This document shows, in pieces, positions 23,901 through 31,725 of a stretch of 50,211 bases of DNA. The DNA is from a virus. The position numbers and the translations under genes are program-made. The notes beneath the pieces were generated by a model that saw nothing but the letters and a program-made list of their open reading frames with translations, searched no databases and was not told the DNA's origin. Within the stretch, counting starts at the first letter, position 1; the number at the start of each line of letters is the position of its first letter. The stretch lies in IMG/VR virus record IMGVR_UViG_3300021404_000018, positions 1 to 50,211 of that record. One strand, given 5' to 3'.

Positions 23901-25577
23901 GCTATTGAGGGGCTCACGGGTCGAACCACGGCCCCTGGTATCACGGCCAATGAGATCACTGCTCGTCTGTTCGGCACTGCTCGTTCAGTCTTCGATCACG
24001 AAGTGTACGTCAAGACGCTGGAAGCCGCTAAGACCGGTGAAGGGTCTGCGGTACTGCCCTCTGGTGCGAGCGTTCCCACGAACCCGGCTAACAGCTATAG
24101 TGGCCTCAAGAACCCGCGACTGGGTCTTCTGTCCAAGCCCACCGATCTCATTGTGGCTCAGGACACGTTCTTCCGGTCTCACGCTGTCAGCCAAGCGCTG
24201 TATGGGTTGGGTGCTCGTGAGGCTGAGGCTCAGCTCAAGGCGTCTGGTCAACCGTACACGCGGGACGATGTGATGACCCTTGGGGCCACCATCGCAAAGG
24301 CTCCCCCGATCACCATGCTCACTCAGGCTCGTGCGGACGCGGAGAAGATGCTCTTGCTCAATCCCAACCGTCTGACGTCCTGGATTGACAAGGTTAAGGC
24401 TATTGGTCCTGGTGCGTCGGTCCCCGAGCGCTTTGGCAGTTTCGTGGCTAACAATCTCGCCCCCTTCATTCGTGTGGCGGCTAACAGCCTCACCACGCGT
24501 ATCATTGAGCGCTCGCCCCTGGCCGTCCTGAGTGCTGCCACTCGTAAGCAGTTCCTCGCTGGTGGGCCTGGAAGTGATCTCGTACTGGCTCGTGTGGCGT
24601 ACGGAACCGCTAAGCTCGGCCTTCTGTGGGCTGCTGCGGACGCTACGTACAACAAATTGACTGGTGAAGGTCCCACGGACCCGAACAAGAAGAAAGAGTT
24701 TGAGGCGTCTGGCTTCCGGCCCAATGCGGTGCATGAAGATGGTCGTTACAATACTGGTGGGACGCTGGCTATGTCCCTTAATCCATTCGATGTCCACAAC
24801 TCCACTGCTCAAATGGTTGCGTCCATGCGACAAGCCTATGAGAAGGGTACTAACGAAGGCCAGGTTGGTATCGGCCTAAAGCTTGCTCTCGGGTCCATCA
24901 TGCACAGCTTTGAGTCTGAGACGTGGGTGGATAGTGTTGCTCCGGCAGTTGAGGCTGCGTCTGATAATGGTGCCACTGCTGGGACCAAGGTCAATCAGTT
25001 CATTGGAGACGAAGCAAAAACGTGGGTGCCCAACGCCCTTAACCAGGTTGGCCGTATGACTAACCCCAATCAGGTGGACACCCGTGCTCCCACAGATGAA
25101 GTTGACCCCACTAATATCATCGGCTCGATTGCCAATAATGTTCAATCCGCAATTCCTGGCCTTAACCGTGGACTGCCAACTCGTTATTCAGTGTATGGCA
25201 ATCCTATTCCAAATGGGCAGAGTCTAACCGGCGTTCACACCATCATTCCTGGACTTCAGGGCAATGGTGTTGCGGAGACTACTGATCCCGCTGAAAAGGA
25301 ACTTGCTCGTTTGGCTGGTCTCACCAAGGCCGCCATTGTTACTCCCGTCCAGATGACTGTTAAATTGGACGACGGAACCAGTAAGAAGCTGACCACCACT
25401 GAGTTCCAGAACTATCAACGAGTGGCTGGCCGTGCCATTGTGGAAACGGTCCGACAGGAGATGAGTACCCCTGAGTGGCGTAATATGTCAGATCAAGATA
25501 AGGTACTTCAAGTAAGGAGCATTCAGACTGACATGAAAAAGGCTGCTAGGGAGGAACTGTTCAATGCCGGATCATAA
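20913..25577 (+). CDS. Giant ejection protein with zincin-like motif (1554 aa)
   Basis: The largest gene of the genome, in the T7 gp16 position. It has a Pro/Ala-rich start, a helical N-terminal third, and a segment near residue 430 with VLFHEGLGHFG, a HExxxH-type motif like that in zincin-type domains of phage polyvalent proteins. Long helical repeats follow, with Gly/Ala-rich hydrophobic stretches around 970-1040 and 1200-1260 that could enter membranes. It is probably packed in the head and injected with the DNA. No lysozyme domain like that of T7 gp16 was recognised. It is not a virion RNA polymerase as far as I can see. Confidence 0.75.
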   Translation: MADAVPDWAASSAAPQPQAPAWATQPAAPQRAPGATGLGVIGQTFHDLTSSGPANHAPNALEQGIMDLNNSKAVGSLRANYQSAVVNGLFMQPVRQAMESLGVGRQQGETNAALHQRYNQAVLAARQDAQQQMDANRINSGPGRVLQQVGNVGANIVANPEYFVLPAMGVGGNVATRLATAGVGNAAVGGTSDAAAQLMDMAEGAKKDFDVKQNIENTVTAGLFGTALHGAVEVAPFVSDLFKNRGMDTKPPEDPRTQSSQIQPMTSDHVAMNAADHTTYQNLLQHGDVDDIKNFFKGRQGPQPSWTDVNTWVEHRDNPPVTTNGVPGPDPSQQPDFNYQQEYNNHAEQQYRAQNQQAVQDHIANQTAGWKNAPNVEVVHSPEDIADPAIRDQILKEDPKGDALGFLGADGKVRMFSGRITDPDTANAVLFHEGLGHFGLAQKFGDRLDQTIGTMLDRNVNQLSKDTDTWQKANPGAYGGDRIRAAEEVLAEASQKGRVKAGWQDALTSTARQFGRKMGMKLSYSDGEVNNILSMAHDAVINGKPNAEMNGFRGAQQDGTNKFMKTQTSGDQLGEQADHTYRDLVWGDTPQARLLRAQRTLAMNGGVHPEARMVADQASEQLGYPKIEDVTRQVDQPETMADHFFSPNSPEINPDATIMSDQAKAIAEARANGPKFMREDAMGREQIDPELLDHIDRLKADPRFWADPEYRSNVIELARSQQGVSAGPQESAIPAPSGFKSEAEAREALGANKFIMRQQASEPGYRAEDLEGIYKDLDKGYTPTERTWEEDRQAALDAGFSPSQIKALKETNPGDLSTKLYRLQSAANMADGKIAELNDKLGTPDWSAKDQAAYIQTLADRAYLVARIKGERAEIGRALNVSKAASSYNNSTMAAVADLLRQEGSGLAELADDPTKFMKVATLIKNLMNNQNPAGAHAAMQAIDQPYWEQYLTAFHYNAMLSGLATHVKAPLDMMTGIAHSIIDHALAMPIGKARQAIEGLTGRTTAPGITANEITARLFGTARSVFDHEVYVKTLEAAKTGEGSAVLPSGASVPTNPANSYSGLKNPRLGLLSKPTDLIVAQDTFFRSHAVSQALYGLGAREAEAQLKASGQPYTRDDVMTLGATIAKAPPITMLTQARADAEKMLLLNPNRLTSWIDKVKAIGPGASVPERFGSFVANNLAPFIRVAANSLTTRIIERSPLAVLSAATRKQFLAGGPGSDLVLARVAYGTAKLGLLWAAADATYNKLTGEGPTDPNKKKEFEASGFRPNAVHEDGRYNTGGTLAMSLNPFDVHNSTAQMVASMRQAYEKGTNEGQVGIGLKLALGSIMHSFESETWVDSVAPAVEAASDNGATAGTKVNQFIGDEAKTWVPNALNQVGRMTNPNQVDTRAPTDEVDPTNIIGSIANNVQSAIPGLNRGLPTRYSVYGNPIPNGQSLTGVHTIIPGLQGNGVAETTDPAEKELARLAGLTKAAIVTPVQMTVKLDDGTSKKLTTTEFQNYQRVAGRAIVETVRQEMSTPEWRNMSDQDKVLQVRSIQTDMKKAAREELFNAGS

Positions 25578-25809
25578 CATCGAGCGCCACTACGGGGTCA
25601 TGCCCGTTGGTGAACGCGTCAGTGCCCTAGAGATTAGGGTCGAACAATTAGAGGTCAAGATGGACTTGATCGTTACAAAGCTGGATGAACTCCTTGAGAT
25701 GAAACACAAGGGGATGGGTGCTATCGGATTAGCCTCGTTGCTAGTCGTGGGTGCGTCCGGCATAGCGGGGGTGATTACTTTTGTTCTTAACTTGCTTAGT
25801 CACCGATAA
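25564..25809 (+). CDS. Holin-like protein (81 aa)
   Basis: The N-terminal half is an amphipathic coiled coil (VSALEIRVEQLEVKMDLI, VTKLDELLEM) and the C-terminal half is a single membrane span (IGLASLLVVGASGIAGVITF) followed by a short basic end. This layout is that of XhlA-type or small pinholin-type proteins, which set the time of lysis. ATG with GGGAGG upstream, overlapping the ejection gene. The endolysin follows directly. Confidence 0.75.
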   Translation: MPDHNIERHYGVMPVGERVSALEIRVEQLEVKMDLIVTKLDELLEMKHKGMGAIGLASLLVVGASGIAGVITFVLNLLSHR

Positions 25810-26288
25810 TGGCGACCGTCAATAAAGTGACCGTTGGTAGTGCTGGGGGGCTTGCTGCTGCAATTGCTCTGATCTCCCCATTCATTCAGCAGCGGGAGGG
25901 GTACGTGCCACATCCCTATCGGGACATCGCCGGAGTCTTGTCTGTCTGCAATGGCCACACAGGCCCAGACATCGTCATGAAGACGTACACGAAGGATCAG
26001 TGTAACGTCCTCACGGAGAAGGACATCACTACGGCTGGTGCGGGTATCCTGAAGATCACTCCAGGTCTCGACAAGAAGCCGTACGTAATGGCCGCTACTA
26101 TTAGCTTTGCTTACAACGTGGGGCTGGGTACCTACGAGAAGAGTTCTGTTGCCCGTGACTTCAAGGCAAAGCAGTTTAAGTTGGGCTGCACTGACATGCT
26201 CAAGTATTCGTTTGTTGGTAAGATTTACTCAAAGGGCCTTGCGGATCGTCGTCAAGGCGAGTACAATATCTGTATGAAAGGTGCGTGA
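25809..26288 (+). CDS. SAR endolysin, GH24 lysozyme
   Basis: 159 residues. Residues 12-26 are a weakly hydrophobic signal-anchor-release segment (AGGLAAAIALISPFI), so export is by the host Sec system with activation on membrane release. The catalytic part follows the GH24 pattern: Glu30, Asp39 (REGYVPHPYRDIAG) and then VCNGHTG. The third residue of the usual Glu-Asp-Thr set appears to be Ser45. It cuts peptidoglycan glycan strands. Size and layout match R21-type endolysins. Starts in TAATG after the holin. Confidence 0.9.
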   Translation: MATVNKVTVGSAGGLAAAIALISPFIQQREGYVPHPYRDIAGVLSVCNGHTGPDIVMKTYTKDQCNVLTEKDITTAGAGILKITPGLDKKPYVMAATISFAYNVGLGTYEKSSVARDFKAKQFKLGCTDMLKYSFVGKIYSKGLADRRQGEYNICMKGA

Positions 26289-26875
26289 TGTGGTTCACAG
26301 CAGCCCTCGGGTTTCTAGGTAAAATTGGTCCAGCCGTTACTGGAATTGACTTCAGTGCGGTTGGCAACGTTCTCAAGAACATTGGTGCTAGTATGCTTAA
26401 ATACTGGTACCTGTGGATTATTGGTGTTCTGTTGGCGCTCAACCTGTTCACGGGTTACGAGCTGAAGCATACGCGTGACAACCTCACGAAGGAAGTTGCT
26501 GCTCATGCCAAGGACATTCAAGACTTCAAGACCGCTCAAGACACTGCGAACGCCAACGCGCTTGCAGTTCAAGCCACTCTAGAAAAGGAGTCCAAAGCAA
26601 GTGCGGACCAAGCTGATAGCGACTACTCTGGTTTGCTTGCTAAGTACAGGGCTAATCTCCTGCGCTTCCAAGCCGGTCAAGGTGGTCCCGAGCAATCCAG
26701 TAATAATCAATTTCCAGCCGCCCAAGGCAGCGACGGACCCAGTGTCAGTTCCCAGTTTCCTAAAGGGATCGTGATCAGTGGGGCTGACGCGGACATCTGC
26801 ACGGTGAACACTGCTCGCCTGCAAGCTGTCCATGACTGGGCTGTTGGTCTGCCCAAGCAGGAGGCTGGCAAATGA
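26288..26875 (+). CDS. Inner-membrane spanin-like protein (195 aa)
   Basis: The start ATG overlaps the endolysin stop (TGATG). There is a membrane span at about 40-57 (YWYLWIIGVLLALNLF) followed by a long coiled coil (residues 60-120, NLTKEVAAHAKDIQDF) and a polar C-terminus with Pro and Gln. This is the layout of Rz-type i-spanins, although the N-terminus before the span is longer than usual. It would span the periplasm to fuse inner and outer membranes. No lipoprotein (o-spanin) partner with a lipobox was found in or beside it. Confidence 0.65.
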   Translation: MWFTAALGFLGKIGPAVTGIDFSAVGNVLKNIGASMLKYWYLWIIGVLLALNLFTGYELKHTRDNLTKEVAAHAKDIQDFKTAQDTANANALAVQATLEKESKASADQADSDYSGLLAKYRANLLRFQAGQGGPEQSSNNQFPAAQGSDGPSVSSQFPKGIVISGADADICTVNTARLQAVHDWAVGLPKQEAGK

Positions 26876-27084
26876 AGCTAGTGACACCGAACTATAGTCA
26901 GCGAACTCCAATCGTTAATGAGAGCTCGTTCAATGATCAGCGGATCGGCTCTGCCGACGACACATTCAATCCTGGTGCTAGTTCGAGCCCACTGCCAAAC
27001 GGCCCTCCCCGGTACATTCAGCCACCGGGTAAGAGACCGAATGCAAAGGGCCTGACAAACAAGCGCATCACAGGCAACCTCTAA
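26872..27084 (+). CDS. Last gene of the rightward arm, unknown (70 aa)
   Basis: ATG overlaps the spanin stop (AATGA). The 70-residue product is polar, rich in Pro, Asn, Ser and Gly, with a basic C-terminus (KRPNAKGLTNKRITGN). It has no signal peptide, lipobox or membrane span. It is followed within a few bases by the terminator. Its function is unknown. Confidence 0.7.
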   Translation: MKLVTPNYSQRTPIVNESSFNDQRIGSADDTFNPGASSSPLPNGPPRYIQPPGKRPNAKGLTNKRITGNL

Positions 27085-27087
27085 AAA

Positions 27088-27119
27088 AAGCCCCGCCGGG
27101 ATTTCTCCTAGCGGGGCTT
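27088..27119. terminator. Bidirectional terminator between the two arms
   Basis: AAGCCCCGC (27088-27096) and GCGGGGCTT (27111-27119) form a 9-bp GC-rich stem with a 14-nt loop. On the - strand a run of seven T follows, a strong signal for the leftward operon. On the + strand CTCTTTG follows, weaker. It is placed exactly between the convergent last genes; 27120-27195 holds nothing else. Confidence 0.9.
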
Positions 27120-27195
27120 CTCTTTGATCTATCGGCTGTTACGCGTCAACTACTTGTGTAGCTGAGGTCTGCCCTACTCCGGTAGATCACGGCAG

Positions 27196-29088
27196 TTATA
27201 CGATCTCGCAAAAGCCTGCTGCACACGCGTACTCCTGTGAACCGGTTGTGTTGTCTGTGGCCTCGTACGCCTCCAGTAGCTTCCAATCGATCTTCTTTGG
27301 CATCAACCTCACCCAGGCGTCGTACTCTTCCTTGGTGATCTCCTGGTACGGAGCTTGCTGGTACGTGTGCTCACTATAGGGTAGGAATGCCACACCCGAC
27401 AGAATGTCGAAGTTGTCCCAGACCCAACTGCTAACCTTGACCCACTCGTCCTCCTTCACATTGACTGTGATGGACGGTTTGTGTTCACACCAGTGCTCTT
27501 GAACGTTTCGCCAAATCTCCAGGTGCTCTAGAGCTGTGATGTCCTCGCGACATAGAGCTGTTTCGGGAGCTCGTTGAGGGAAACTGAAGACAACTGTTGA
27601 TTGTGCTGCCATCCGATCCGCCTCGTACGGGACTCCTTGATCAATAAGGAAGGTGGTGAGAGGGTCCTTGATGTCTCCTCGAACGGTACGAATATAGTAA
27701 GGGCTCCAACGAGGGTGAATGCCACTGGCAGAGTCCACAAGTTGGGACACAGTACCGCTAGGCTTAACACAAGTAATAGCGACACTAGCCGTAATGCCAA
27801 GCTGTTTTGCAATCTCCGCATTAGTCTCAACGGCTACTTCTCGAAGGCGTTCAAGCCAGTCGCAACCCTCACCATTACGTCCGAGGATGGGGTGGTCGAG
27901 GATGCCGGTAAGACTGACGCCAAGTAGACGTTCCTCTTCTGTATTCTTCCGCCAGATATCCCTGAGATACTTAAACTTAGTGAGAGTGGATTGAAAGGTC
28001 CCAAGAATGGTGGCCAGTCGCACTTTGCGTTCCAGGGCTCCAAAGTCATCACCAGATCGTACGACAACTTCGGTGAGATTGCAGAATTGATTTGGCCTAA
28101 GAATGATTTCAGAGCAGGGATTGGTTCCAAAGTCTTGACCGGCAGTGAGTCGTCGCCCGTTTCGAGCAGCTTGTCGCACACTTGCTGCGCGATTGAATAT
28201 GCCTCGCTCCCCACTCTTACTGTCGTATAGAGATTGCCACTCCCGTAGAAACTCTCCGACGCTGGGTCTTCCCAGGTACACCGCAGAGTTATTAGAAAGT
28301 CCTCGTTGGGGGTTAACGTCCCACCAGCTTCCGTGTTTGGCATGTCGCATTTCCTCGCTTGGCAAGTCGCTCAGCGAGATCATTGCAGACCGACGAACAC
28401 CGCCGACAACCACGACCTCAGCAATCTTGCACATGATGTCATGGCATTCTAGGCTTGTTAGTTTACGTCCTCGGGCCTTTCCAATGACCTCAGAGACGTA
28501 GGTGAATAGCTCAACAAGTGGCGCAGGTCCGCTAGCACGACCTCCGAAAGTCTTAAGTCTTGCTCCCGCAGGTCGTACCTTACTAACGTCCCATCCCGGA
28601 GCATAGCCGTGATAGAGGTGACCAATGAGTTGTCTGAGAGCACTTGCCCATCCTTCCTTGCTGTCGCGAACCACTACAATCGGTTTGGGGTTGGTGTCCC
28701 ACGTGTCCTTGATAACAGGTAGTTGGTCGATGTACTTGGTCTCAACACTGAACCCAACGCCAGTACCGCACATGAGAATGTACATCGTCTCATCAAAGGC
28801 TCGAAGGCTATCGACAGTCAGGTACGCACAGTTGTAGCCAGCCACATGGGTTCGGTCGAGCGCTGGCCCAGCAGTCATCATACACCTCATGGAGGGCATG
28901 ATGTCCATGTTCTTGATGGCCTTCTCCAGCTCCAGCCAGTCCGAAGAACCTAGCTTAGCGCCACCAGTGTGAACATTCATCCAGTCGATATAGCGCTGAA
29001 CAATCTCATCCCAGCTTTCCCGTCGTCCCTCGTCTTCCAGCCATCGGCTGTACCTAGACGTGGCAATAAACTTCTGATAATCATCCAT
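27196..29088 (-). CDS. nrdJ: Ribonucleotide reductase, class II monomeric (B12-dependent)
   Basis: 630 residues. It makes deoxyribonucleotides from ribonucleotides with adenosylcobalamin, with or without oxygen. The expected cysteines are present: Cys87 (GYNCAYL), the thiyl Cys in GTNPCSEIIL (about 325), the partner in NQFCNLTEV, and the C-terminal pair Cys622 and Cys627 (CAAGFC) that reloads the active site. The LSGV-type end loop and overall layout are those of the monomeric RTPR type. No separate small subunit or activase gene is present, in line with class II. It is the last gene of the leftward operon; ATG overlaps the previous gene. Confidence 0.93.
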   Translation of the reverse strand: MDDYQKFIATSRYSRWLEDEGRRESWDEIVQRYIDWMNVHTGGAKLGSSDWLELEKAIKNMDIMPSMRCMMTAGPALDRTHVAGYNCAYLTVDSLRAFDETMYILMCGTGVGFSVETKYIDQLPVIKDTWDTNPKPIVVVRDSKEGWASALRQLIGHLYHGYAPGWDVSKVRPAGARLKTFGGRASGPAPLVELFTYVSEVIGKARGRKLTSLECHDIMCKIAEVVVVGGVRRSAMISLSDLPSEEMRHAKHGSWWDVNPQRGLSNNSAVYLGRPSVGEFLREWQSLYDSKSGERGIFNRAASVRQAARNGRRLTAGQDFGTNPCSEIILRPNQFCNLTEVVVRSGDDFGALERKVRLATILGTFQSTLTKFKYLRDIWRKNTEEERLLGVSLTGILDHPILGRNGEGCDWLERLREVAVETNAEIAKQLGITASVAITCVKPSGTVSQLVDSASGIHPRWSPYYIRTVRGDIKDPLTTFLIDQGVPYEADRMAAQSTVVFSFPQRAPETALCREDITALEHLEIWRNVQEHWCEHKPSITVNVKEDEWVKVSSWVWDNFDILSGVAFLPYSEHTYQQAPYQEITKEEYDAWVRLMPKKIDWKLLEAYEATDNTTGSQEYACAAGFCEIV

Positions 29089-29710
29089 TAATTAAAACTT
29101 CTCCTGGTCCTGGTACATCGATCCACTTGAATAGCGGGTTCTTTTGTTTCGCCTTCACCTCAAATCCCTTGAACTGCCAATCACCACCAATACGAGCAGC
29201 CTTCTTCTGTGCCCGTACAAACGACTTGGCTACCGCGTCTGGAGACTTGTTATTCGACACATAGGTGATGGTGTTAGTGTCCGATGACTGGAACACCTTC
29301 TTACTGACGAACATACCCTTAGTCGTGTATGACGCCAACGTCAGGCTGTGGTCGAAGTTTGCCAAATGCTTCAGAGGTTTGGCGTAGTTTACACCGACCA
29401 TCTGCACCTTGTGAGCGCCATCGACCAGGTACTCAATGACGCTGGAGATCGGATTATTACCAGCCTCGTCCACCCCTTGTAGGTACCATTCATCATGTTC
29501 CTTGACCCACACAGGATCATTAAAGTCAGCGTTTGTCATTTTCCAGTTATCAGGGAAGAGATGCCCCATGCCCGGATGATATGTGTAGAAGATGTCGTAA
29601 TCGTTAACGGGGATGCCAAGAAGATAATCAATAATGGCCCCGCCCATGAGAGCGGAGCCTTTCGGAGCAACAGCTAGTAGCTGGTCCCACAGTTGGGGGC
29701 TATTCATCAT
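29081..29710 (-). CDS. Nucleotidyltransferase-like protein (209 aa)
   Basis: The N-terminus has GSALMGGAIIDYLLG then VNDYDIFY, the GG...DxD pattern of the pol-beta/poly(A)-polymerase nucleotidyltransferase head. A helical part with basic residues follows (FVRAQKKAARIGG). It may transfer a nucleotide to RNA, a protein or a small molecule; the substrate cannot be read. The start is the ATG at 29710, inside ATGATGAATAG, coupled to the 59-aa gene. Confidence 0.6.
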   Translation of the reverse strand: MMNSPQLWDQLLAVAPKGSALMGGAIIDYLLGIPVNDYDIFYTYHPGMGHLFPDNWKMTNADFNDPVWVKEHDEWYLQGVDEAGNNPISSVIEYLVDGAHKVQMVGVNYAKPLKHLANFDHSLTLASYTTKGMFVSKKVFQSSDTNTITYVSNNKSPDAVAKSFVRAQKKAARIGGDWQFKGFEVKAKQKNPLFKWIDVPGPGEVLING

Positions 29711-29879
29711 CGTCGTAGTACCTCTCATCGAGATAAAAAGTACCGTCATCATTATCGATCCGCTTCCTATCGGGGACGACACGTTGACGGTACTTTGGAG
29801 TTAGCAGGTCGCGGGCGATGTGATTACGCCTGCGCTGTTCACGTTTCTCCTTGTCGGAGAACTTATGCAAGCCTACCAT
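29700..29879 (-). CDS. Small charged protein, unknown (59 aa)
   Basis: ATG frame of 59 codons held between two overlaps: its start lies in the end of the DUF4406 gene and its stop in the start of the nucleotidyltransferase gene. The N-terminal half is very basic (HKFSDKEKREQRRRNH) and the C-terminus acidic and Tyr-rich (DERYYDDDE). No family recognised; possibly nucleic-acid-binding. Confidence 0.7.
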   Translation of the reverse strand: MVGLHKFSDKEKREQRRRNHIARDLLTPKYRQRVVPDRKRIDNDDGTFYLDERYYDDDE

Positions 29880-30273
29880 TGACGGCTTCTAGGTCCTTAT
29901 TCTTGGCCTCGTACTCAGCCGGGTTCAGGTGCCATTCTTCCAGATCAAGAAAACGCGCTAGCCACAGTTCGGCATTAGCTCCCTTAGACTGGTCCCAGCC
30001 GGGGAGCAGCGCGATAGCGTCTGCGTGATCGATAATATAATCGAGGTCTTGCCGAATTGCGACGCGGCGATCAAAGACTCCCGTAGCTTCAGCCGCTTTG
30101 ATATCACCAGTCTTGGACTTCCACGAGATGCCCTTCGGGTCATGATCTCGATCCTTCTCAGCAGGGTTGAATACTTCATGTCCGCGAGACCGAAGGAAAG
30201 AAGCAGCCGCATCGAAGGCGGGGAAGTTGAAGTCTTTGATGCCCCTCATGGGGCCAGAGAGATACACCTTCAT
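29863..30273 (-). CDS. DUF4406 protein (deoxyribosyltransferase-like fold)
   Basis: 136 residues starting MKVYLSGPMRG, with FNFPAFDAAASFLRSRGHEVFNPAE, RQDLDYIIDHADAIALLPGWDQSKGANAE. This is the DUF4406 pattern, related in fold to nucleoside 2-deoxyribosyltransferases and often found in phages beside nucleotide-pool genes. The likely catalytic Glu lies in GANAE. Enzymatic activity is not proven for the family in general. Overlaps MazG by ATGA. Confidence 0.8.
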   Translation of the reverse strand: MKVYLSGPMRGIKDFNFPAFDAAASFLRSRGHEVFNPAEKDRDHDPKGISWKSKTGDIKAAEATGVFDRRVAIRQDLDYIIDHADAIALLPGWDQSKGANAELWLARFLDLEEWHLNPAEYEAKNKDLEAVNGRLA

Positions 30274-30572
30274 ACGTGTCGTCCTACTCCATCACCTGTC
30301 TTAACCCAGGTGCGATTGCTGTTGATCTCCATCTTCTTGTCGAGTTCGTCTTGCATGTTGCCAGCAAGGTTGTCAACCAGTTGGTAGAGACAGAGCACAA
30401 CATCAGCCGCCTCTTCGAGAATTTTATCGACCTCTACATGCCCTTCGCCAAGGCATTCCGCTTCCAGTTCGTCGAACTCTTCACGGGCCTTGACGATGAT
30501 ACCAAGAGCATTCTCCGGAACTCCGAAGGTTGCTCGACCCCAATCAGCTATTCGCTTTTGATCCCAGGTCAC
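30270..30572 (-). CDS. MazG-like nucleotide pyrophosphohydrolase
   Basis: 100 residues with the all-alpha NTP pyrophosphohydrolase signature: KAREEFDELEAE and ILEEAADVVLCLYQLVD supply the acidic metal ligands (EExxE and ExxD). It would split dNTP or NTP to the monophosphate, cleaning or shaping the nucleotide pool, or lowering alarmone. GTG start, overlapping the previous gene by 29 bases. The small phage-type length fits. Confidence 0.85.
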   Translation of the reverse strand: MTWDQKRIADWGRATFGVPENALGIIVKAREEFDELEAECLGEGHVEVDKILEEAADVVLCLYQLVDNLAGNMQDELDKKMEINSNRTWVKTGDGVGRHV

Positions 30573-30873
30573 TTCTGATCCTTAGTTCAGCTCTCGCAAG
30601 AGCATTCCATGCTGTGTGTAGATCGTGGTGAAGGCCTGACTCAGGGTCGATGGGTTCACCTTCCGCCTCGTACATCATGTGCCGTACCATCGCGTCTGAG
30701 TAGCGGGCATGTCCATCAGGCACATGCAACCAGCCGTTCCAGGCGTACTTGGTGGCACCGAAGTCACTTACTTGGCTGACCCCTCGGATCGCTCCGGGGA
30801 AATAGGAGATGGCCCCACGAAAAACGGGGGCCTTTCCTGTGTCGTCCTTACGGGCACCGCTGATTTCAGTCAT
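30544..30873 (-). CDS. dATP/dGTP diphosphohydrolase-like protein
   Basis: 109 residues, starting at the ATG in GATGACTGAAA. RKDDTGKAPVF, FGATKYAWNGW, RYSDAMVRHMMYEAEGEPIDPESGLHHDLHTAWNALA match the phage family known as dATP/dGTP diphosphohydrolase N-terminal (PF18909 type), to which MazZ of Z-DNA phages belongs. No PurZ or DatZ homologue is seen here, so 2-aminoadenine DNA is not indicated. It is probably a dNTP-pool enzyme working beside MazG. Confidence 0.7.
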   Translation of the reverse strand: MTEISGARKDDTGKAPVFRGAISYFPGAIRGVSQVSDFGATKYAWNGWLHVPDGHARYSDAMVRHMMYEAEGEPIDPESGLHHDLHTAWNALARAELRIRSDLGSKANS

Positions 30874-31015
30874 CAGACTGGACACCCAGGAAGTTAGTCG
30901 GATCGTCGATAGGGACAATCATCAGATCAAGTTCTGTCAGACTGTCCTCAAAATCGTATCGGGGAATGCCGCGATCCGCCAGCCAATCATACAGGGCTTC
31001 AATTGGATCGTACAT
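30866..31015 (-). CDS. Small acidic protein, unknown (49 aa)
   Basis: ATG in TAATG, directly coupled to the exonuclease stop; its own stop overlaps the next start. The 49-residue product (MYDPIEALYDWLADRGI, then IVPIDDPTNFLG) is acidic and helical at the start. No family recognised. Confidence 0.65.
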   Translation of the reverse strand: MYDPIEALYDWLADRGIPRYDFEDSLTELDLMIVPIDDPTNFLGVQSDD

Positions 31016-31725
31016 TAGCCCACCTTTTGCCTCGTTCCGGTTGACCAGCCGCCACACTCCTGACATTGCATCCGGCGAACCTTGAAGAACTTGGTACGAC
31101 GGAAACCACGGAACTGCATGTGATTAGACCCACAAGCTCCGCACTCATTCTTGTTGTCACCCAGATGCGGGTGGTTATCAATGAAGGGTAGGATGCGCTC
31201 GTAGAGACGAGTAGTGACCATCACATCTTGAATGCAATAGCGCTTCATACGCCTCTGGGCTTTGGGGTCTCCATCAAGGACGGATCGCCACAGACTGAAC
31301 CCTTCATGCTTCAACTTGTTACCGACACCGAGCAGAGGACCGACATACGCCAGCTTGTTCATGTCCAGACCAAACTGTTTGACAGTCTTGATCAGGTCAA
31401 TTGAAGTGGGCGGCGGAGGCGGCACGAGACCCTCAAGGATGAACTGTCCACGGAGCTTCGGAAGGTCGAACCGGTTGCCGTTGTAAGACACGACAGCGTC
31501 CGCTTGACTCAGAAGTTCGTGGGCCTTGGCGATCATAACATCATGTCCATCATCCCAGTCAGAATAGAACATGAACTCTTTGGAACCAACCCAGTGAGCA
31601 CAGAAGCAGATTGTACCGCCGCTGTCCACCACTTGTTCTGGGCTGATGTTGGTGTCGTACATCTGGAAGCTGTAAACTAGAGCGGGCTTCGTTTCAATGT
31701 CGAGAACAAGGATTTTACTATTCAA
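31015..31725 (-). CDS. 3'-5' exonuclease, RNase H-like, with zinc ribbon
   Basis: 236 residues. The DEDD-type exonuclease core starts ILVLDIETKPALVY (first Asp/Glu pair), then AVVSYNGNRFDLPKLRGQF, and a later Asp in YCIQDVMVT. A C-terminal zinc ribbon has CGACGS and CQECGGWS. The start is taken as TTG at 31725 because GGAGG lies 6 nt upstream and TTGAATAG overlaps the previous stop; an in-frame ATG at 31749 is the alternative. It may trim DNA ends in replication or degrade host DNA. Confidence 0.8.
   Translation of the reverse strand: MNSKILVLDIETKPALVYSFQMYDTNISPEQVVDSGGTICFCAHWVGSKEFMFYSDWDDGHDVMIAKAHELLSQADAVVSYNGNRFDLPKLRGQFILEGLVPPPPPTSIDLIKTVKQFGLDMNKLAYVGPLLGVGNKLKHEGFSLWRSVLDGDPKAQRRMKRYCIQDVMVTTRLYERILPFIDNHPHLGDNKNECGACGSNHMQFRGFRRTKFFKVRRMQCQECGGWSTGTRQKVG

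Noticed and set aside
20913-25577. Virion RNA polymerase of N4 type in the giant protein
   Set aside because: No polymerase motifs (no catalytic Asp-containing T7/N4 signature) were seen and the size is far below N4 vRNAP; the clear promoters are of host type.
30544-30873. Z-genome (2-aminoadenine) system suggested by the MazZ-related protein
   Set aside because: No PurZ-like adenylosuccinate synthetase or DatZ-like HD hydrolase was seen in the genome; the polymerase is of T7 type.
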